Source of the DNA: Streptomyces sp. GQFP
GTDB lineage: Bacteria; Actinomycetota; Actinomycetes; Streptomycetales; Streptomycetaceae
Direction: 5' to 3'
Length of the DNA: 64,000 bases
Assembly (NCBI RefSeq): GCF_021545335.1
Contig: NZ_CP089312.1
Location: forward strand, 3,224,001-3,288,000
The position numbers and the translations under genes are program-made. Shown piece by piece: positions 21,054 to 29,202 of the stretch; the stretch's first letter is position 1, and every line of letters begins with the position of its first letter. The notes under the pieces are model-generated. The model did no database searches and was not told the origin of the DNA. It was given only the letters and a program-made list of their open reading frames with translations.

Positions 21054-23399
21054 CTACTCGACCTGTACATGGCCCGCCAGAACCTCGGCGAAGCCCTGAC
21101 AGAACTCGTTCAGTTTGTCCGACGGCAGAGCCCCAGGTCCGATGGACAACGCACCAGCGTACTTCTTGAACAGCGCCGTGCGCCCGGCAGCGATCGGCTC
21201 CTCGTCGGTGAGTAGCATCTCGCGGGCCAGGGCAGCCGACTGCGCGACGGATCCACCGAACCGGTCTGAGTAGTAGTTCTGAAACCGCTTCGCACCACCT
21301 GTACCGGTGTATTGGTCCCGCACCGCTTCGACGATAGTCGCTCCGTCGTGGACCTTTCTGGCGAGAAGATACCCGTCGGCGTCCTCGACCAGATCCGAAA
21401 AGGAGAAAGTGGAGTTCACTCCGATCTTCCCGAGCTTCTCAGTGCAATACGTGTAGCCGGAGGAGTAACTCTCACTGTCGCGCCGCCACTCTCCGTAGAA
21501 TGTGAACAGGTCACCTCCCCATCCGCCGACGTCGCCGACGTTCACAGCACCAGGGTCGGACGGCTGAGGCTTGACAAAATGTGCGTTGCATGTGGCCATC
21601 AGATGCTCGGTGCCGAGTGCGATGCCGGAGAAGGGATCCGTGAATTCGGCCATAATAGAGGCTCCGTGCTCCTCGGCATAGTCGATGAAGCCTTGGTCGG
21701 GGTCGCCGATCAGGATCCGCCACTGCCAGTCGCCATACAGCTTGTGGCGGATGTACTCCATCACCAGCTGGTTCGGATTGCCCTCGCCGTACGCATTCGC
21801 CAGGTCGTACAGTCCGGAAATGTAGGATACGAACCCGTCTGCGGGAGACGTTGGTTGATTGACACTCTTCTGACCTTCGTCCGATCCTTTCCGATGGGCA
21901 TCGGCGTCGAGCCAAAACGTATCGGATCCGTTGGTGACCTGGAATTCCTTGATCTGATTGAAAGACCAGTTTCCCGGCAGCGGGAAACCGAGGTTCCCCG
22001 AGAAACCCCAGGACATTCCGGATACGAAGGAGAAGGCCGCATAGGTCTCGTTTGTCACCTGGGCGCACACGTTACGCGAACCGTAGACGCCGTACGTGTA
22101 GCGCTTACCCCTGCTCGCCAGACCTGAGGCAACTCCCTGAAAGTACTCGATGACCTTGGGCATGTCGGCATCAGTGGCGTCGTAGTCAACGGCGAAGTAG
22201 ATGATGGTCCCGCGATTGAAGCCGAAGTGCACAGCCTGGTCGTGGGCCCACTGGCCGTGCGCGTAGCCGTTAGACCAGTTGAAGTCGGCATAATCCCGGG
22301 CGTTGTCCTGGAAGATCGGGAATACGCGCAGGCCTGCGGCGAAGATGTCAGCGAGTTCACCCTCCTCGAGCATCTTGGAGCCACCACCCGACGACGACTC
22401 GTTGACATAGCGGCCGACGTACCGATAGCCGTCGGCATACATCCTCTGGCCGCGCGACGGAGTGATCGTGTAGGCGGTGTCCGACGCCGTGACCGTCCGG
22501 TCGGGGTCACCCATGGACACCAGCAGCTGGGCCCAGGTCGCGTAGTCGCCCAATCCACTTACGTTGCCAGCGCTGTCGGTAAGGGCAGAGAACTTCTGGA
22601 AGCCACGTATCCAGCCGTCGATGTCCGAGTCCCAGGCATCGGTGAAGTGGGTTCGCTGATCTTCTTCAAGTGAGCTCGCGACCGGCTCGTTGAAGACGCA
22701 TGCGGCGGAGAACAACTGCATGAGGACCCCCGAGGAGCCCGGACCGACCGGGTTGGCCTTCAGGCCCGCCTGGGTACCCGAACCGAAGTTTCCGGTGGCC
22801 TGGCCCTCAGGAATGCCGATCTCGATCTGCACGGCCTTCATAAGGGCCTGCTGCACGTCACGAGAGAAGTTGCCGTCCGTGGGACCAATGGAGAAGGTGC
22901 TCTTTTGCCAATAGCGCTCATTGAGCCACTGCTGGATGGAGCGAACCTTTTCCGTACCGCCGGCGACGACAACATAGGCGTCCATGTTCAGAATCGCCTT
23001 TAGCACCTTGGGCTGGACAACACCGCCATCCTGGGAAATTCCCATGTTGCCCTTGATCTGATCCACTGACGATGCCGCAACGGAGTCGAAGCTGACAACA
23101 TTTGTGTCGCCACCCCAGTAGCCCTTACAGAAAAGCCCGTGACGAATGATTTTGACGATATTCTCATTGTTGTCCCACCCGATGCCGATAGCACCGAGGG
23201 CAGCAACCTTGGAGAGGGTTCCGTCACCAAAATTGGCAACGACCGGACTGATGCCCAATTCATGCTGAAGACCCATGATCAGGCTGTACATGGTGGCCCA
23301 GCCGGTGACACCGTCCTCGGGGCACTCCACATAGCCGGACACGTTGCCGTAAGTCGTGTTCACCCATTTCTGCGCCTCAAGGACCTTCTCGTCCGCCAC
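21054..23399 (-). CDS. DUF1906 glycoside-hydrolase-like protein with N-terminal repeat module
   Basis: A 781-residue protein. Residues ~1-220 hold two similar ~110-residue modules that resemble peptidoglycan-binding repeats (AQKWVNTTYG near 9, IQQWLNERYW near 155). Residues ~320-500 are a DUF1906/Rv2525c-type TIM-barrel domain (GYRYVGRYVNE, VFPIFQDN, IIYFAVDYDATDADM, YGVYGSRNVC, DADAH). The last ~250 residues are unassigned. Asp/Glu at strand ends fit a glycosidase active site, but the activity of this family is not settled. No signal peptide is visible. GGAGGAGATTC precedes the GTG. Base composition is less GC-rich than the core genes around it. Confidence 0.85.
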   Translation of the reverse strand: MADEKVLEAQKWVNTTYGNVSGYVECPEDGVTGWATMYSLIMGLQHELGISPVVANFGDGTLSKVAALGAIGIGWDNNENIVKIIRHGLFCKGYWGGDTNVVSFDSVAASSVDQIKGNMGISQDGGVVQPKVLKAILNMDAYVVVAGGTEKVRSIQQWLNERYWQKSTFSIGPTDGNFSRDVQQALMKAVQIEIGIPEGQATGNFGSGTQAGLKANPVGPGSSGVLMQLFSAACVFNEPVASSLEEDQRTHFTDAWDSDIDGWIRGFQKFSALTDSAGNVSGLGDYATWAQLLVSMGDPDRTVTASDTAYTITPSRGQRMYADGYRYVGRYVNESSSGGGSKMLEEGELADIFAAGLRVFPIFQDNARDYADFNWSNGYAHGQWAHDQAVHFGFNRGTIIYFAVDYDATDADMPKVIEYFQGVASGLASRGKRYTYGVYGSRNVCAQVTNETYAAFSFVSGMSWGFSGNLGFPLPGNWSFNQIKEFQVTNGSDTFWLDADAHRKGSDEGQKSVNQPTSPADGFVSYISGLYDLANAYGEGNPNQLVMEYIRHKLYGDWQWRILIGDPDQGFIDYAEEHGASIMAEFTDPFSGIALGTEHLMATCNAHFVKPQPSDPGAVNVGDVGGWGGDLFTFYGEWRRDSESYSSGYTYCTEKLGKIGVNSTFSFSDLVEDADGYLLARKVHDGATIVEAVRDQYTGTGGAKRFQNYYSDRFGGSVAQSAALAREMLLTDEEPIAAGRTALFKKYAGALSIGPGALPSDKLNEFCQGFAEVLAGHVQVE

Positions 23400-23776
23400 G
23401 AATCTCCTCCTGATTTAAGTGGGATGGTTACAGATAGGGGCACGGCTGAGCCCACGCGAACAACACGCTGGACTAAACGAAACGGCAGACCAAAGCAAAG
23501 CCGGTTTCCCTCGACCATAGAACAAGGGCAGGAAAAATTGATAGCGCCAATCAGGTTCCATCCCGCACGAGTTGACGTCACACGGGAAGGATCAAATTCC
23601 CTCATTCCTCCAAATAAGGAGCCCTAAAAATCCGAGAATGAAAGAACTTAACATGACTGACGGCGTCACCAAATTCACCCACGGGAAATCCCCCTCGATC
23701 TCTCGGTGGAGAGTTCCCATGGGTTTGAAAAATGAGCACTACTTGGCGACGTGTCGCGCCTTCAAAGCGTCGGCAC
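23400..23776. other. AT-rich intergenic region of the accessory segment
   Basis: A 377-bp stretch with clearly lower GC than the core genes and A-rich runs near 23510-23650. No convincing gene is present. It should contain the promoter of the DUF1906-membrane protein-M15 unit and the 3' end of the DUF2690 transcript. I see no strong hairpin. Confidence 0.45.
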
Positions 23777-24226
23777 CTACCACTTGGTGCTGCACTGCAA
23801 CGGATACAGATCGTCGTCAAAGCGAATGCAGATGCGGTAGTAGTACGCCGAGCCGCCGAGCATGTTCGACCAGTCGGAGCCGCCATAGCCAGGAGTGGTG
23901 ACCGAAAGAGACCTGATGAAGTTTCCTGCGGCGTCGTACTTCTCGATCGTCGCGTACGAGGTGTAGACGGACGGGCTCGCATTGTTCGTGATCCGCACCC
24001 AGGCCGCGACACAGTCGTGCGACCAGCGGAGCTGCGCGACCCGACTGTTACTTTCGAGCGTTCTCACCGTGCTGACACTGGCGTCGCAGTTATAGGTAAC
24101 CGGCCCCTTGTTGTCACAACCGGTTCCGGAACAGCTCGCGGCGTACGAAGTACCCGCGAGCGGAATCATGGTCAGAGCCAGCGCGGCAGCCGAAATCAAT
24201 GCTGCCCTGGCCGAATTCCTACGCAT
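23777..24226 (-). CDS. Secreted DUF2690 protein
   Basis: A 149-residue exported protein. Residues 1-30 are a Sec signal peptide (MRRNSARAALISAAALALTM, cleavage near SYAA-SC). The mature part begins SCSGTGCDNKGPVTYNCDAS and continues with STVRTLES and VAQLRWSHDCVAAWVRI. This is the DUF2690 pattern with conserved Cys pairs likely forming disulfides. Function is unknown. It lies upstream of the DUF1906 gene on the same strand and shares its lower GC, so both were probably acquired together. Confidence 0.88.
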   Translation of the reverse strand: MRRNSARAALISAAALALTMIPLAGTSYAASCSGTGCDNKGPVTYNCDASVSTVRTLESNSRVAQLRWSHDCVAAWVRITNNASPSVYTSYATIEKYDAAGNFIRSLSVTTPGYGGSDWSNMLGGSAYYYRICIRFDDDLYPLQCSTKW

Positions 24227-24409
24227 GACGCAATCCCCCTTGTTCGAAATTTCGAATCATCCCCCACAGGGTGGCGCTATGCACACACTATGAGGTCGGG
24301 AGTGAGGTGTCCACGCTTTTAATCTCGACATCAAGAAGTGCACCTTATGGCAACCTTGACCCCATAATATCCAGAATTGAATCGCCGCGCGGTCCGATAT
24401 GCTCCGCAC

Positions 24410-24889
24410 ATGCCGAAAAGTCTTCCGCACGGCGTCTTCCGTACCGTCCGCTGGTGGACCGCGGCCGGTACGTCGCTCGTAGTTCTGTTCATCTCTTTGG
24501 GCTGGTCACTACTGACTTCGCTGGAGTTCGACGAACAGTGCAACCAGGGCGTTGTCGACGGCCCCGGGCGACTGCTGGACATTCGGCGGCAGACGTTTCC
24601 CCCAGCCGTCATCTGCGAGTACGAGCAGGGGGACGTCTCCGCCGGCGCCACCGGAGTGCTCGGTGCCGTGGTCTGGCTGAGCGTGGTGTGCCTGACCGTC
24701 TCCGTACTGCTGGGGCTACTGGTCGAATGGACCGATCCGCCCACTCCGGGCACTACCGATCGCCTGGTCCCCCGGGCACCGCGCTCCCCAGGGTCTCCCC
24801 GGTCAGGAAGCTGCGTCGCACGGGAACGGCCTTCTTCGTCGCCGCGTCCGTGTTCTTCCTGGTCTATGGACTGGCGGCATGGCCGCTGA
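24410..24889 (+). CDS. Small membrane protein with two membrane segments (paralogue 1)
   Basis: A 159-residue protein: basic start MPKSLPHGVFRTVRWW, a membrane segment (~15-35), an external loop with two cysteines around FPPAVICEYEQG, a second segment (~78-102), then a Pro/Arg/Ser-rich tail. The last ~50 residues overlap the next gene in another frame and look non-native, so the original stop was probably earlier. The loop motif FPPxxxCxYxxG recurs in the downstream gene, so the pair is a tandem duplication. No family recognised. The start is ATG at 24410. Confidence 0.65.
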   Translation: MPKSLPHGVFRTVRWWTAAGTSLVVLFISLGWSLLTSLEFDEQCNQGVVDGPGRLLDIRRQTFPPAVICEYEQGDVSAGATGVLGAVVWLSVVCLTVSVLLGLLVEWTDPPTPGTTDRLVPRAPRSPGSPRSGSCVARERPSSSPRPCSSWSMDWRHGR

Positions 24890-25155
24890 TCACCGGCCCG
24901 TCATCGGCGTGTTCCGCCAGAGGGGAGTGGGCGTCCTATCCGCCGCAAACTCTGGACTACAGCCTCTTCCCGCCCCAGGCGACCTGTGCGTACCGGAGTG
25001 GAGCGACATCGGAACTGAACCCGGGCTGGGTCGAAGTCCTCACAACGGTGCTGGCCGTACCCGTGCTGATCACTGGAATCGGCCTCGCGCTGGCATGGCG
25101 GCGGTGGCGAGCGGAACCGCACGACACACGGTCCGCCGGACCGCGACGCGGCTGA
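24727..25155 (+). CDS. Small membrane protein with two membrane segments (paralogue 2)
   Basis: A 142-residue reading from ATG at 24727. The recognisable protein begins about 27 codons later (VRKLRRTGTAFFVAASVFF): a membrane segment, an external loop with two cysteines and LFPPQATCAYRSG, a second segment, then a basic tail. It parallels the upstream gene. The codon before RKLRR is GTC, one base from a GTG start, so a lost start codon is possible. It overlaps the upstream frame by 163 bp and ends at the edge of the 60-bp palindromic terminator. Confidence 0.6.
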   Translation: MDRSAHSGHYRSPGPPGTALPRVSPVRKLRRTGTAFFVAASVFFLVYGLAAWPLITGPSSACSARGEWASYPPQTLDYSLFPPQATCAYRSGATSELNPGWVEVLTTVLAVPVLITGIGLALAWRRWRAEPHDTRSAGPRRG

Positions 25156-25214
25156 CCGCACATACGAGAGGGGGCTCCCGGTGATCACCGGGAGCCCCCT
25201 CTCGTATGTGCGGT
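25155..25214. terminator. 60-bp perfect palindromic terminator, copy 2
   Basis: A perfect 30-bp inverted repeat centred at 25184/25185 with core GGGCTCCCGGTGATCACC. It lies between convergent genes (paralogue 2 on plus, PBP on minus) and should stop transcription both ways. Its core is shared with the palindrome at 19554-19601. Confidence 0.92.
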
Positions 25215-25220
25215 ACGTCG

Positions 25221-27662
25221 CTACTGGTCCTCGTCCGGATCGGGGGGATCCAGGGTGATCCCGCCCGTCGGGGTCTCCTCCGGGAACGTCGGTGCCGAGG
25301 TCGTCGGTGCCGAGGTCGTCGGGGTCGGAGTCGGTGTCGGGGTCGGCGTCTCCGACCGGGTCGGGGTCGGTGTCGGGGTCGGCGTCTCCGACTCGGTCGG
25401 AGTCGGCGTCGGTGTCGGCGTCTCCGACCGGGTCGGAGTCGGTGTCGGGGTCGCCTTCACGCCCGCGCCCAGCGTGGTGTCCAGGTCGAACTTGGTCACC
25501 TTGCCCATCGTGCCGAAGGTATACGTCGCCCAGATCTTCGCCGGGTAGCCACCGCCGTTGACCCGGGGGAAGCCTCCCGCCCCGTACAGCGGAACCTGAG
25601 CAGGGATCTTGACATCCTCGCCGAACAAACCTACGGACGTGGCCAGGCCCGGCGTGTAGCCCGTGAACCAGGCCGACTTGTTCTTGTCAGACGTACCCGT
25701 CTTCCCCGCGACCTGCTGCCCCTTGCGGCCGGCAGCCTGGGCCACCGAGGCTTTGGCCGTACCGTCGTCGACCACGCCCGTCAGCACCGAGGTGACCGCG
25801 TCGGCGGCCTCGCGGGTGATGATCTGCTCGCCCAGCGGGGAGGGCATCTCGACCGTGCTGTCCTTGTGTTCGGCCGACTTCACGACGGCCGGGGTGACCT
25901 TGCGGCCGTGGTTGTCGAGGGTGGCGTAGACGCCGGCCATCTCCAGCGGGCTCGCGCCCATCGTGCCGAGGGTCTGTGCGGGCACCGCCTGCAACCCCTC
26001 GGTGTCCAGGCCGAGTTCGTCGGCGACCTTCATGACCTCGGACATGCCGACGTCGACGCCCATCTGTGCGAACACCGAGTTGATCGACTTGTTCATCGCC
26101 TCCTGGACGGTGACGTCGCCGTAGTCGTCGTCGTCCTCGTTCGGCGGGGCGAAGCCGACCTTCTTGCCGTCGGACACGACCTGCCGGCCGCTCGTGCCGT
26201 CGTAGATGGTGTTCGGGTCGATCAGGTCGCCGTCCTGCGTCTTCGCCTTCTCCTCCATGGCCGCCGCGAGGATGATCGGTTTGAAGGTGGACGCGGGCTG
26301 GTAGTCACGCCGGGTCGCGTTGCTGATGAAGTGCTTGAAGTAGTCGGTGCCGCCGTACAGCGCGACCACCCGCCCGGTCTTCGGGTCGACGGACGCGGCA
26401 CCGGCCTGGACGTTGCCGTCGACCTTGCGCTTCTTCGCGTCGAGCTTGCTGGTCAGCTCACTCTTGACGGCCGACTCCAGCGCGGTCTGCTTCTTCCGGT
26501 CGATGTTGAGGGTGATCGTCCAGCCGCCCGCGTCGATCAGTGCGTTCGCGCTGTTGGTGTCGTCCGCCGTGCCCTGGGAGACGAGCTGCTTGGCCATCTC
26601 GGCCTTCGCGGCGTCGACGAGGTAGCCCGTCTGGCCCTCCAGGCCCGGGGCGCCCTTGGGATCCTTCGGCACCGGGAACTTCATGGCGTCGCGCTCGGTC
26701 TTGTCGAGCCAGCCCTCCTCGACCATGTTGTCGAGTACGTAGTTCCAGCGGGCGGTGACCAGCTTCTTGCTCGTCGGGGACGCGACGGCCCAGTCGTACT
26801 GGCTCGGCGCCTGGAGCAGCGCGGCGAGGTAGGCGCCCTGCTCGACGCTGAGCTTCTTGGCGTCGACCCGGTAGTAGGCCTGCGCGGCGGCCTGGATGCC
26901 GTAGGAGTCACGGCCGTAGTAGTTGGTGTTGATGTAGCCGGCGAGGATGTAGTCCTTGGACCTGCTGCGGTCGACCTTCAGTGAGATGACCAGTTCCTTC
27001 AGCTTGCGCGTGATGGTCTGGTTCTGGTCCAGGTAGTAGTTCTTGACGTACTGCTGGGTGATCGTCGAACCACCCTGCTTGCCCTTGCCGGACAGCGTGT
27101 TGATCAGACCTCGGGTGGTGCCCTTGAAGTCGACGCCGGCGTCCTTGTAGAACGACTTGTTCTCGGCGGCGACAAAGGTGAGCTGGACCTTCTTGGGCAC
27201 GTCGGCCAGGTCCACGATCTCGCGGTTGACCGTGCCGGTACGGGCGAGGACGGTGCCGTCGCTGTACTTGTAGACGTTGCTCTGCTTCTCCGCGGCGGCG
27301 TTGCCCGCGGGCACGTCGATCATCACGTAGAGCACGACGAAGGCGCCCATGCCGAGCAGCAGGAAGCCGAAGAACGTGCCGAGGATCTTCTTCCAGGTGA
27401 ACATGCGGCGCAAGAAACTCTTACCGTCCTTCTTACCGCCCTTGCCCGCCTTGCCACTTCTGCCGCGTGCCGCGGCCCTGCTCGCCGCCCTGCCCATGGG
27501 CTCGGTCTCGGTGGCGGTCGCGGTCGCGGTGGCCGTGCCGGTCGCGCTCTCGGTCCCGGCCTCGGTCTCGGTCTCGGTCGCCGCGTCTCTGGTCGAGCGC
27601 TTGGGCGCCGCGCGGCGGCCACCGCGATGCTGCCGCGCTCGTCTCTCTTCCGCTCGTCCCAT
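25221..27662 (-). CDS. Bifunctional penicillin-binding protein (class A)
   Basis: An 813-residue peptidoglycan synthase. A Thr/Ala/Glu-repeat and basic cytoplasmic N-terminus (1-88) precedes one membrane segment (~92-114). The GT51 glycosyltransferase domain (~135-320) has ENKSFYKDAGVDFKG with the catalytic Glu and GGSTITQQYVKN. The transpeptidase domain (~390-710) has STFK, SIN and KTGTS, the complete active-site triad. The end is an extracytoplasmic (TP)n/SET repeat tail of ~90 residues, likely wall-spanning. It is transcribed alone. A decayed copy of its 3' end lies at ~19605. Confidence 0.96.
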   Translation of the reverse strand: MGRAEERRARQHRGGRRAAPKRSTRDAATETETEAGTESATGTATATATATETEPMGRAASRAAARGRSGKAGKGGKKDGKSFLRRMFTWKKILGTFFGFLLLGMGAFVVLYVMIDVPAGNAAAEKQSNVYKYSDGTVLARTGTVNREIVDLADVPKKVQLTFVAAENKSFYKDAGVDFKGTTRGLINTLSGKGKQGGSTITQQYVKNYYLDQNQTITRKLKELVISLKVDRSRSKDYILAGYINTNYYGRDSYGIQAAAQAYYRVDAKKLSVEQGAYLAALLQAPSQYDWAVASPTSKKLVTARWNYVLDNMVEEGWLDKTERDAMKFPVPKDPKGAPGLEGQTGYLVDAAKAEMAKQLVSQGTADDTNSANALIDAGGWTITLNIDRKKQTALESAVKSELTSKLDAKKRKVDGNVQAGAASVDPKTGRVVALYGGTDYFKHFISNATRRDYQPASTFKPIILAAAMEEKAKTQDGDLIDPNTIYDGTSGRQVVSDGKKVGFAPPNEDDDDYGDVTVQEAMNKSINSVFAQMGVDVGMSEVMKVADELGLDTEGLQAVPAQTLGTMGASPLEMAGVYATLDNHGRKVTPAVVKSAEHKDSTVEMPSPLGEQIITREAADAVTSVLTGVVDDGTAKASVAQAAGRKGQQVAGKTGTSDKNKSAWFTGYTPGLATSVGLFGEDVKIPAQVPLYGAGGFPRVNGGGYPAKIWATYTFGTMGKVTKFDLDTTLGAGVKATPTPTPTRSETPTPTPTPTESETPTPTPTPTRSETPTPTPTPTPTTSAPTTSAPTFPEETPTGGITLDPPDPDEDQ

Positions 27663-27857
27663 GGGTCGCTTCGCTCCGCTTCCTTCTTGTGTTCCGTCTC
27701 GTACGTCACACAGGCTCGTGGCACAGGTCAGCTCCGAAAACTAACACCGTCGGATAAGACGACGAGATTCCGATCCGGTGTTTTACGGACGTGACAATCA
27801 GCACCAGCCTCACTGGAACCGACTACCAGGGGCTGCGGAAGGTTGCCGAGCAGGTTA

Positions 27858-27871
27858 AAGTGATATCACTT
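27858..27871. promoter_or_regulatory. Palindrome AAGTGATATCACTT before the SPFH gene
   Basis: A perfect 14-bp inverted repeat about 55 bp upstream of the SPFH start, followed by TAGTTAGCGACTTGCTAGGCT, which could hold -10/-35 elements. It looks like an operator for a dimeric regulator; the adjacent ribbon-helix-helix protein is one candidate. Binding is inferred. Confidence 0.55.
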
Positions 27872-27926
27872 AGTTAGCGACTTGCTAGGCTCTGGCCGTG
27901 ACAGCCGAGAAACGGGGGCACCACCC

Positions 27927-28874
27927 ATGACCACACACGACTCCGCGCACGACTCCACACCGACGACCGATCTGCCCGACATGCCCGATCCCCAGGTCCG
28001 GGAGTTCCAGGCCCACAGCATCGGGGGCGGGCTCGCCCTGCTGATGGGACTGCTCGGCGTCGTGATCGGCGTCGGCATGATCGTCGGCGCGACGGCGGTG
28101 ACCGGGAGCGGCGCCAAGGCCGCCCTGATCGTCCTGGGCATCCTGATCAGCCTCTCCGCCTTCATCGCCATGTGCGGTCTGAACATGGTGGCGCCGGGCG
28201 AGGCCCGGGTCGTCCAGCTCTTCGGGCGGTACCGGGGGACCATCCGCGAGGACGGGCTGCGCTGGGTGAACCCGCTCACCTCGCGCTCCAAGATCTCGAC
28301 GCGGGTACGCAACCACGAGACCGCCGTCCTCAAGGTGAACGACGCCTACGGCAACCCGATCGAACTCGCCGCCGTCGTCGTCTGGAAGGTCCAGGACACC
28401 GCCCAGGCCAGTTTCGAGGTCGACGACTTCCTGGAGTTCGTCGCCACCCAGACCGAGGCGGCCGTCCGGCACATCGCCATCGAGTACCCGTACGACGCCC
28501 ATGACGAGGACGGGCTCTCGCTGCGCGGCAACGCCGAGGAAATCACCGAGAAGCTGGCCGTCGAGCTGCACGCGCGCGTGGAGGCGGCCGGCGTCCACAT
28601 CATCGAGTCCCGCTTCACCCACCTCGCGTACGCTCCCGAGATCGCCTCGGCGATGCTCCAGCGGCAGCAGGCGGGGGCGGTCGTCGCGGCGCGGCGGCAG
28701 ATCGTGGACGGCGCGGTGGGCATGGTCGAGGCCGCGCTCGCCCGGATCACCGAGCAGGACATCGTGGAGCTGGACTCCGAACGTAAGGCGGCGATGGTGT
28801 CGAACCTGATGGTGGTGCTGTGCGGTGACCGTGCGGTGCAGCCGGTCCTGAACACGGGGTCCTTGTACCAGTGA
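27927..28874 (+). CDS. SPFH/Band 7 membrane protein
   Basis: A 315-residue protein. A short acidic N-terminus is followed by two adjacent hydrophobic segments (~36-58 and 62-84) and then an SPFH domain (~88-270) with GEARVVQLFGRYRGTIREDG, RVRNHETAVLKVNDAYGNPI and VVWKVQDTAQASF. SPFH proteins oligomerise in membrane microdomains and often support membrane protein quality control. The ATG at 27927 is chosen over an upstream in-frame start because it follows GGGGGCACC and begins the family-typical MTTHD segment. The last 4 bp overlap the next gene. Confidence 0.92.
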   Translation: MTTHDSAHDSTPTTDLPDMPDPQVREFQAHSIGGGLALLMGLLGVVIGVGMIVGATAVTGSGAKAALIVLGILISLSAFIAMCGLNMVAPGEARVVQLFGRYRGTIREDGLRWVNPLTSRSKISTRVRNHETAVLKVNDAYGNPIELAAVVVWKVQDTAQASFEVDDFLEFVATQTEAAVRHIAIEYPYDAHDEDGLSLRGNAEEITEKLAVELHARVEAAGVHIIESRFTHLAYAPEIASAMLQRQQAGAVVAARRQIVDGAVGMVEAALARITEQDIVELDSERKAAMVSNLMVVLCGDRAVQPVLNTGSLYQ

Positions 28875-29137
28875 CCGTTCCTTCCGAGGAGCCGGCCCCT
28901 CAGCGCCGGCCGCAGCAACAGCGCAAGCAGGTGCTGTTGCGGCTGGACCCTGCCGTGTACGAGGCGCTGGCCCGCTGGGCGGGGGATGAGCTGCGCTCGG
29001 CCAACGCGCAGATCGAGTTCGTGTTGCGGCGGGCGTTGGCCGAGGCCGGTCGACTGCCTGGGGAGGCGGGGCCCATTCCTCGGCGCGGGCGTCCCCCTGG
29101 GGGCTCCGCCCCCAGACCCCAACCCCCAACAGGCTAA
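28871..29137 (+). CDS. Ribbon-helix-helix (Arc-like) protein
   Basis: An 88-residue protein. The core KQVLLRLDPAVYEALARWAG, followed by ANAQIEFVLRRAL, fits a strand-helix-helix Arc/MetJ-type DNA-binding fold. It starts at GTG overlapping the SPFH stop (GTGA), so translation is coupled. The last ~15 codons run through the hairpin CTGGGGGC-TCC-GCCCCCAG (29097-29115), the core of the dispersed repeat, giving a Pro/Gly tail. It may regulate the SPFH operon; that is inferred. Confidence 0.8.
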   Translation: MTVPSEEPAPQRRPQQQRKQVLLRLDPAVYEALARWAGDELRSANAQIEFVLRRALAEAGRLPGEAGPIPRRGRPPGGSAPRPQPPTG

Positions 29138-29149
29138 GGAAAATCGACC

Positions 29150-29194
29150 CTATACACAGTGGGTATACACGCGACGTATACCCACTGTGTATAG
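29150..29194. promoter_or_regulatory. Inverted-repeat operator of the PadR-ABC operon
   Basis: Two perfect 19-bp arms, CTATACACAGTGGGTATAC and its complement, separated by 7 bp (29169-29175). The right arm contains TATAGT ending at 29195, which is placed as a -10 seven bases before the padR ATG at 29203. The mRNA would then be leaderless, and PadR bound here would block its own promoter. The repeat is seen directly; autoregulation is the family norm. Confidence 0.88.
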
Positions 29195-29202
29195 TCCTGC
29201 CC

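Noticed and set aside
19554..25214. Prophage or integrative element with att sites
   Set aside because: There is no integrase, tRNA target or phage structural gene. The flanking repeats are terminator palindromes rather than att-like direct repeats.
25241..25470. Regular TCGGNGTCGG-type repeats that might suggest a tandem-repeat locus or CRISPR
   Set aside because: They are codons for the (TP)n/SET tail of the PBP, in frame, with no spacers.
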